NCBI GenBank assembly: GCA_025677835.1
Contig: JAIXMR010000079.1
Span: forward strand, 1-64,000
DNA length: 64,000 nucleotides
Reading direction: 5' to 3'
DNA from: Sporodiniella umbellata
Taxonomy: Eukaryota > Mucoromycota > Mucoromycetes > Mucorales > Rhizopodaceae
Positions within the stretch are counted from its first letter, which is position 1. Every line of letters begins with the position of its first letter. The notes beneath the pieces are model-generated. The model ran no database searches, had not been told where the DNA came from, and saw nothing but the letters and a program-made list of their open reading frames with translations. The position numbers were made by a program, and so were the translations under genes. Below, one piece after another: positions 57,261 to 64,000 of this stretch.

Positions 57261-60200
57261 TCAACAATGTCTAGAAAAATAAAATGTGTTTTTTTTTTTT
57301 TTAAAAAAACAAAAAGAAAAAGAAAAAAAATAGGGAACAACGGGTCCTTTCATAGTAGCAGGATATAAAAAGGATTTGGTAATTTGTTGATAGTTTTGAT
57401 TTATTTAAATCCAGCCTTTCCTCTATTTCCCGCTTTAAGCAGCTGCCTATATAAATAAAACAGTTGGAAAAAAAAAACTCCCCCACTCACTCCTCCTTAT
57501 TGTCACATGAATTTATTTTCCGGTGTAATCGAATGGCCTGGATGTACTCCCGATTTTTATTTCTTCCCGTCTAATTAGTGCGAAAAATCTACAAAATGAA
57601 ACAAAATGAGGTAAAAACAAAGCACAACAATGCATCATCAAATAAAAGGTACATCAATCATTTTCAATCCTATCGAATCATTTTTTTTACACGGAAAAGA
57701 ATACAAATAAAATTTCACACGGGTAAAAATCAAGCTCTTCGGGTCATCTATGTGAAAGAAGACTACAAATATGGAAACATTTGTTTACCTTTAAAAAAAG
57801 AAGAGGCGGAAAACAAGCCTCTTTTCAATTGCAGTGTACCCCACCCCGCTTTTTAAGTATTTTTCCGCTTTCTTCCCGAGCATATAAATTCTCCAATAAG
57901 CGTGTCCCACTTTAATTTAGGGATGAAAGGGTCCCATCGGGGTTACACTACCAAAGAGGATAATGAAAGAGTAGAACCAGAGCAGAAAGACCGAAGCCCA
58001 TACAAAAAAGCTTTGTTTTTATTTTTGTTTTTTTCGTGCTTTAGTTTTTTCCTTAATCTGCCTTGTTTTTAGTTGTTATTCTTTTTGCCCTGATCAAGCT
58101 TTTTTTGTACCTCTTTAAAAATTTCCTCTCGTGATACGCTTTCCACATGAGGATTGACCGTGAGAGTTTGACACGTTGCTTAACCATTGGTAGAGTTTTG
58201 TGGGGACAAAACCCAAAAAAAAAAGATAAAGGCAAATGTCTTTTTTTGTTATTTTATTTCAAAAACACTCTCAAATACAAAACCCGGTTTCTTCCGCTTT
58301 TAAAATGGGATTGAAACAATTGGGCTTGGATAGATATTTTCCCATTGGCTGAAGCCAAGTTTTATTGATTGTTTTAAGGCTCTGCTCAATAGGCTTTTTT
58401 TTTTTTTTTTTTTAAAAAAAAAGAAAGAAACATTTTATTTGAAAAAAAATAAAGAAAAGCTTTAACTGTAGGTTAAGAACATTTTTGAGAAACAACTCTT
58501 ACAAAAAGTGCTCTTTTAACAAATCGGGATAACTCTTCTATAAAGGGCAAATAGACCTGTACCCGCCCCTTCCCCTTCTCTTTTCTTTTAGTGTTTCGTT
58601 CTTATTTCCTTGGCTTCGGCCCTTTCTACTTTGTTACTGGAAAAAAAAATATTGGTTCTTTTCTAATCTCATACTCTTGGTTTGATCTCAGCAGCATAAA
58701 TGTATATATGGTCTTTGCACAAATCGAAACAGCGCTCGTTCTGTTCTTTCTTTTCTTATTTGAATGTTTTGTGTATTGCTTTCTTTATCTCTCTATAGGG
58801 CTTTTATCGGAGTCTTGTTCAGTTACTAGTCCTGCCTTAAAATGTGGGGTAAAAAAAAAAAAGAACATCATTTTGTATGAATAAGCATAATTCTAAATTA
58901 TGCCGAAAAAAAAAATAGCTTTATCGTCTGTCTAAAGAAAGATAAAAAAAATTTTTTTTTTTATGCTGACACTGTTACTTGACTATTTTTTTTTTCTTAA
59001 ATCAAACACAGTTTCTGTTTTGCTTACACACACGACCTTTTTTATAACAACCTCCGTTCATAAATGTTTATTTTAGGACTAGACGCATGTTGACATCTGC
59101 TGTGTCTCTTGTGACATGCTTCGCAAAAAAGCTTAATCTTAATTTTTTTTAATTATACAAGAAGAATAAAGATGGCGTCTGCTCATCTGAATTCTTTTTA
59201 TAGCCTATAATTCCAGGTTTCTTTTTTTTTTTTAGTCTTTTTTTTTTAAAAAAAAAATTATAGACAACTTTGTTTGTGTGTATGTTCTGGGTATATACTC
59301 TAACGGATACTTAATTTATTTTTAGCAAAAAGTATCCTGCATGTTTTCGGACTTTAAGTGTCAAAAAAGAAAGACAGGGCACTCTGTATCTTTACTTTCG
59401 CACTACTTTCCGCAATATATAAATATATACATTAATCAATTCATTAGTAACTTCAAAACAAAGTGTATGAGTAAAAACCTTTTCGATTCATTTATTGAAT
59501 TGTTTATTTAAGGATTTTACTACAAGACTAATCTTGCATAAAGAATAGCATACAGAGCAGATTCCTCAAGATCGTACAATAAAACCGTTTCAGATAATAC
59601 ACGCGTTTTTTTTTTTTTTATTTTTTTTTGGCCTTTTTATTATTATTATTGACATACAGCAGCTTTGCCTTTCTAGTACATGCCTTTTTTTTATGTATAT
59701 AAAATGAAAATTCGGTGACTATTGTACCTGTCCCTATTGCCTACACATCAAAAGAATTTTAAAGTCTAGTTTAAAGACAACACATAACTACATATATACA
59801 AACACACATATATATATATATATATATATCAGTCACATTAAACGTAAGCTACAGTATTTTGTGCGTGTATGTGGATTTTTCTTCATAGCAAAAAAGATTG
59901 TGAGTCACCTTCCGGAAAAAAAACTTTAAACTAGTTATTTCAATCTTTTCCCGATCTAATAAATCTAGTGTTTGTGTTATTATTCAAATAACAAGCGTTA
60001 AATAAAAGCAATTCCAGTTTTCGTTTCAAACTCTATGTTTGTTTACTTGAAAAGGCGTCTTTTCTTTTGTCAGATATTTTTTTTACCTTATTAATAGTAA
60101 AACTCTGGGCTTCTTCTCACTGCAGGTTCGATTTGAGGCTAAAGATAAAGCATAGATAGTCATAATGCATTTTGGAAAATCTGAGTGTTTTTTGAAGGGA

Positions 60201-63200
60201 AAATACAAAATTGAGGGAATATCATTAGTTATAGTACATTGCTTTTTAACTGGAGGTACATAAAAGAAAATCCCCAAGAAACCAGTCTTTTTCCTAGAAT
60301 GGAATCTCTCTTACAATATACACTGTATATATATAAGCATCTCATGTTCCTATATTGTTTGATAAATCATAAATAGCCTATTTTAGAACACTCACTAGGA
60401 GAACTTCTTAAAAAAAAAAAAATAGAAATAAAGAAAAAAATAGGTATTACCTTGTAGGATAATACCAAATGAGACAATTGGTAAGAGGGAATTATACCCA
60501 ACAAGATTTATTCCTGAAAACCGACTTTTTTTAGTACTCAGTCTAGCTGCACCTCAACTTTTTCTCATGCTTTCTGTCCTCCTGTTTTTCTTTATAGATG
60601 ATCTTACCATTTTTGATTAATTCCTTTTTTTTTGGGAGTGAAAAATAGCTCTTGATTGACAGTGATAGATAAGAAAAAAGCGGGGAAGAAAACGTGATAC
60701 TCCTCTCAGTTAGGTTTGGATACATTTCCCGTTACTTTCCATCATTATTTTTTTCATATAACTCTAAAAACACAAAATGATTTAAAGGGGTACAAAAGAT
60801 TTTGAAGAAGCAATAAAAAAGGCCTTATCTATTCTTTCAATATAAAGCTTTTTTCCCTTATTTCTCTCCTTTTATACCGCGCTTCTCAAAAGTATACAGT
60901 TTTTTTTTTTTTTTTCTTACTCAATTTTTAAACCAATCAATCTATGTTCAGCCATTTTCCTTTCTTTATACTAGTAAAAATATTGGAAAGAAACAAAAAA
61001 AACTTTAGCCTTAAAAGGACTAATCAGTCACTTTCAATACATGTGTACACGTCACTATATGTAATGAGCCTACTCAAATATAAAGGCTCTTCTTTTTTTT
61101 TTCAGCTTTATCTTTTCCAAAAAAAAAAAAAAAAAAAAGAAAAGACTCTAGTAATAAATAGTAGAAGGAAAAGTCCTAATACGATGATGACACCATGCAA
61201 TACATTTATTTAGTTATATTGCTCTGTTAGCCAAAGTATACTTGCAATGACTCGAGAACTTCAATTACATCATTTTACTGCGCTTTTTCTAGTTTTTAGA
61301 TAATGCTCAAATAATTTTATAAGCTTTCGTAAATTTGAAGTTTGAAAAAGCAAATTTTTATAGCTCTTTTTTTTACTTGTTAAAAGCTGAGAAAAGGCGA
61401 GGTTCTATAAATTTATATTAAGCTTACATTCGATAGTATTTTTGTTCACTTTTCTATTAGTTTATTAAAAGACGAATTAAATAGATATATGTCTCAATGT
61501 TGAGTAAAAACTGTTTCCGAAGCCATGTGAAAGCTCATGTCTTTAATCACATGCGTATATTTGCTATTCAATTTGAATTGTATGCCTCCTATACTATGAT
61601 AATAACTTTAAAAATCTACACAAAGTTAAATGCCGATACTTGAATTAGAACAATAAGATCAATAAAAAATTTGACTAAATGTCTTTCTGTCAACTGTCAA
61701 GATAAAGCACATGTCAACCACGATTGGTGTAACCTAAAAGTGATCTGTGGATTTTTTGTACAACTCTCCTCGAAGGTCTCTTCAAAGACATCTGTTTAGT
61801 ACAAAAAAAAAATAGAGGATTAAACTCTCAATTTATAATTGGTAAAGATGTTTAGTGGTATGTGCACACCAGGTTGCGCTTTATAACCCGTATTATTGTA
61901 TTTTTTTTTTTTTTAGCTCTTTGTTAGCCTCAGTTTTTACCTTTTACTTTTAAAAGCATTCAAGGGATTTGTTTTATAGAATTTCACTATGCTGCTTTAT
62001 AATTGAAAAAATTTAATACTGGCTTTTGTCTTCAGGTCCATAATTTTGAACGATCGTCGGTGTGTGCCTAGTGAAGCCCAAAATTAGGTAATCTGGGGTC
62101 CACAAATATTATTTGTCAGGGGAGTTTTTTTTTTTTTTTTGGTTTTATTAGTAATCCAGCCTCTCAAGTTCTTGTACTGCAGAAAACTAAAAAAAAGATT
62201 CTGTTTCCATTCAATTTCTCAGAAAATTCTGAAGCAAATCGCTGTCAACATCAACTCTTTTTGAGTATTCCTGGTTGAAAAGGTGAGACAATATCTTCAT
62301 TTTTCTAATGCCGCTAAAGGAAATTTGCGCAGGACTCTATTTGGCATTTGCGAAATTGTTTAGTCTCTGTTTTAGCCCTATAGCTGGATAAAATATTTAT
62401 GTAGTGCGCCCTTGAGACAAAAAATTGTATTAAATGTAGAAGGCCATGATGCAAAAGAGGTCTGGCGGAAAATCTGCTAAACTAATATCTAGCTTGAGCC
62501 CTATCAAGTCACAGAGGATGCGTATAAATATACATATAAATCAAACAGTTTGCTGACTCGGTTCTGTACACCCCAGCAGTTGTTTATCATATTTTGCTCG
62601 AGACACACTTTTCCAGCAGAGGTTTATGTGGAGTCATTCCTTATTTTTGCTCTTTTTGTTTCGCTTTTTGTATCAAACAGTCGAGCTGCTGCGTTACTTG
62701 AAAAATTACAGATGGTAAAAACGTTTCTCATCATGCCGAAGCTTATACAGCATTATGAGCAGTTTAAACATAGATTAAACTAGTTATATAAAGCTAAAAT
62801 TGGCTAAAACTAAAATACTTTTGTAAGCGCCTTGGCGGCTCTTTTAGGAGTTTCACATTCGTACAAAGGAGGAAGGGGAATCGAAGTACTTAAAGAACGT
62901 AACAACCTTAGAGTTTCAACTAATTGTGAATATAGGACAACGTTTTTTTGTTTCGAGGTGTGTTTTGACAAGAAAAAACTCCAAGCTTGAAAAGCCTGTA
63001 CGAAAATTTAGTATTGTTATACAGCTGTAACAAACTAAAAATAGAGCCAAATATTTTATGTTTTCTTCTAAGTTCTGTGTACTATATATGGGTTTTTTTT
63101 ATTTTGAGTTTTTCAATGTTTAGGCAGACAAACTGAGCTTCAAATGCTTGGTTTTTGTTCCCAAAACGAAAACAGAAACGTTTTCTTTTTAAGAAAAAAA

Positions 63201-63497
63201 TCAAAATATAAAACAAAAAGGAAACACAAAGTAACGATACAAGAGTTTTTATGCTTTGGAAGCGAGCAAAAAGTCAATAATGACTACCTCAATATGACAA
63301 AATTGTGCAATAACATGAAGAATCGCAAAATCAAAATGCCATAACAATTATTAAGCCTTGTGTTACACAGACTTATTAATCCAAAACTTGCATACAAAAA
63401 AAAAAAGAACTGGATTATTAATCGAGCAACTATAAATTGTTCTTGAACTCCCTTCTTTACCTTTTGTTATTAACAAAAAAAAATAGCGAATTCTAAA
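57261..63497. other. 6.2-kb region without recognisable genes
   Basis: Very AT-rich, with T/A homopolymers (58398-58421, 60901-60915, 61120-61138), a TA repeat at 59811-59830 and short open frames only. A 92-codon frame at 57578-57856 is Lys/Asn-rich without a domain. Stretches of more normal complexity (62030-62760) have no frame I recognise. It forms the largest gene-free part of the window. Confidence 0.55.
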
Positions 63498-64000
63498 ATG
63501 ACATATGGTAAATATATGGAGAGGGAGAGTGTTGAGCCATGTCTGATTTTTGGGGCTAGATAATATCACCCTCTATACTGCCCGCGTTTGTCCTTTTGCT
63601 CAACGCGCTGCTATTGCATTAAAAGAGGCCAATGTAGAACACGAAACGGTGGAAATTGATTTGTTGAATAAACCGGATTGGTAAAAAATACAAAAGATCA
63701 ATATGTACCTATACATGTACATATCTACATCGTAGTAAACGGTGCGAGCTAACCATCAATTTAGGTATGGGGAAATTAACCCTGATTTAAAGGTTCCTGC
63801 ACTTACGATAGGCGATGAGAAGCTTGCAGAATCTTTAATTATTATCGAATATATTAACGACCGTTTCCCGGACAAAAAGTAAGTTTTAACTCCATTGCCT
63901 ATAAAAAAGACTAAAACAAAGTAGCCTGTTACCCAAAGACCCTTTAAAGCGTGCTCGTATCCGCTACTTTATCGAGTTTTTTTTTTCAAAGTTTTTCTCC
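63498..64000 (+). CDS. Omega-like glutathione S-transferase, 5' part
   Basis: Partial gene running off the right edge. A 10-nt first exon (63498-63507, ATGACATATG) joins 63560-63680, then 63765-63878, then 63925 onward. The product starts MTYDNITLYTARVCPFAQRA. CPFAQR is the cysteine active-site motif of omega-class transferases (thiol transferase or dehydroascorbate reductase activity rather than classic conjugation). The thioredoxin fold continues with NPDLKVPALTIGDEKLAESL (cis-Pro and the glutathione-binding E-S pair) and IEYINDRFPDKK. The helical domain begins LLPKDPLKRARIRYFIEFF. Three phase-matched introns within 430 bases support the model. The real C-terminus is outside the window. Confidence 0.9.

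Noticed and set aside
57578..57856. A 92-codon Lys/Asn-rich frame as a gene
   Set aside because: No ATG at its start, no recognisable family, composition as expected from AT-rich DNA.
1..64000. CRISPR array, prophage or bacterial operon
   Set aside because: The only regular repeats are microsatellites, the 91-base tandem array and the DIRS inverted repeats; gene structure is fully eukaryotic.

Overview
This is a nuclear chromosome window from a filamentous fungus, very probably an early-diverging Mucoromycota (Mucorales-type) species. The evidence is AT-rich DNA, compact spliced genes with many 45-110 nt introns, GT-AG introns whose 3' ends often carry long poly(T) runs, and a recognisable gene set: rhizopuspepsin-like protease, PAS-GATA white-collar-2 protein, class C GPCR, mucoromycete DIRS and LINE relics. 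No species is claimed. There is no bacterial or plasmid-like sequence, no CRISPR array, and I found no convincing tRNA or rRNA gene.

Layout. 0.6-9 kb: methylthioribose-1-phosphate isomerase (MRI1), a ten-exon SPO11, EMC3 (all +), then an aspartyl protease and an MFS sugar transporter (both -). 10.5-18.8 kb: an 80-aa TATA-driven protein, MDM10, MET2, a PTC7-type PP2C phosphatase convergent with a HERP-like ubiquitin-like membrane protein (their stop codons overlap), a small unknown gene and a PA-TM-RING ubiquitin ligase. 20.3-28.1 kb: RFC1, then a head-to-head pair of ankyrin proteins, ankyrin-DIL (-) and ankyrin-dysferlin-FYVE (+). 28.1-32.3 kb holds no recognisable gene. 32.3-44.2 kb: a class C (GABA-B-like) GPCR, a NAPE-PLD/FMP30-like protein that has lost metal ligands, a ZNF511-like zinc-finger protein, RFC4 (yeast Rfc2), the GPN1/NPA3 GTPase and a tail-anchored heme oxygenase. 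44-64 kb is gene-poor: a DIRS deletion derivative, a LINE relic, a WC-2-like PAS-GATA factor, a degenerate gene of a repetitive family, a tandem repeat, a WRKY/FLYWCH-like zinc-finger gene, and the 5' part of an omega-like glutathione transferase running off the right edge.

For most multi-exon genes I checked that the exon phases close into one frame of sensible family length (MRI1 371 aa, SPO11 408, EMC3 288, protease 398, transporter 510, MDM10 345, MET2 438, PTC7 306, HERP-like 236, PA-RING 291, Ank-DIL 697, Ank-dysF-FYVE 615, NAPE-PLD-like 370, ZnF 288, WC-2-like 329, WRKY-like 277). Boundaries of the RFC1 N-terminus, the inner GPCR exons, and inner exons of RFC4, GPN1 and heme oxygenase are approximate.

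Themes: methionine metabolism (MRI1, MET2), ER quality control and ubiquitin (EMC3, HERP-like, PA-RING), replication clamp loading (RFC1, RFC4), mitochondrial membrane biology (MDM10, PTC7, FMP30-like), endosomal traffic (two ankyrin proteins) and sensing (GPCR, WC-2, heme oxygenase). Apart from the divergent ankyrin pair, nothing indicates functional clustering.
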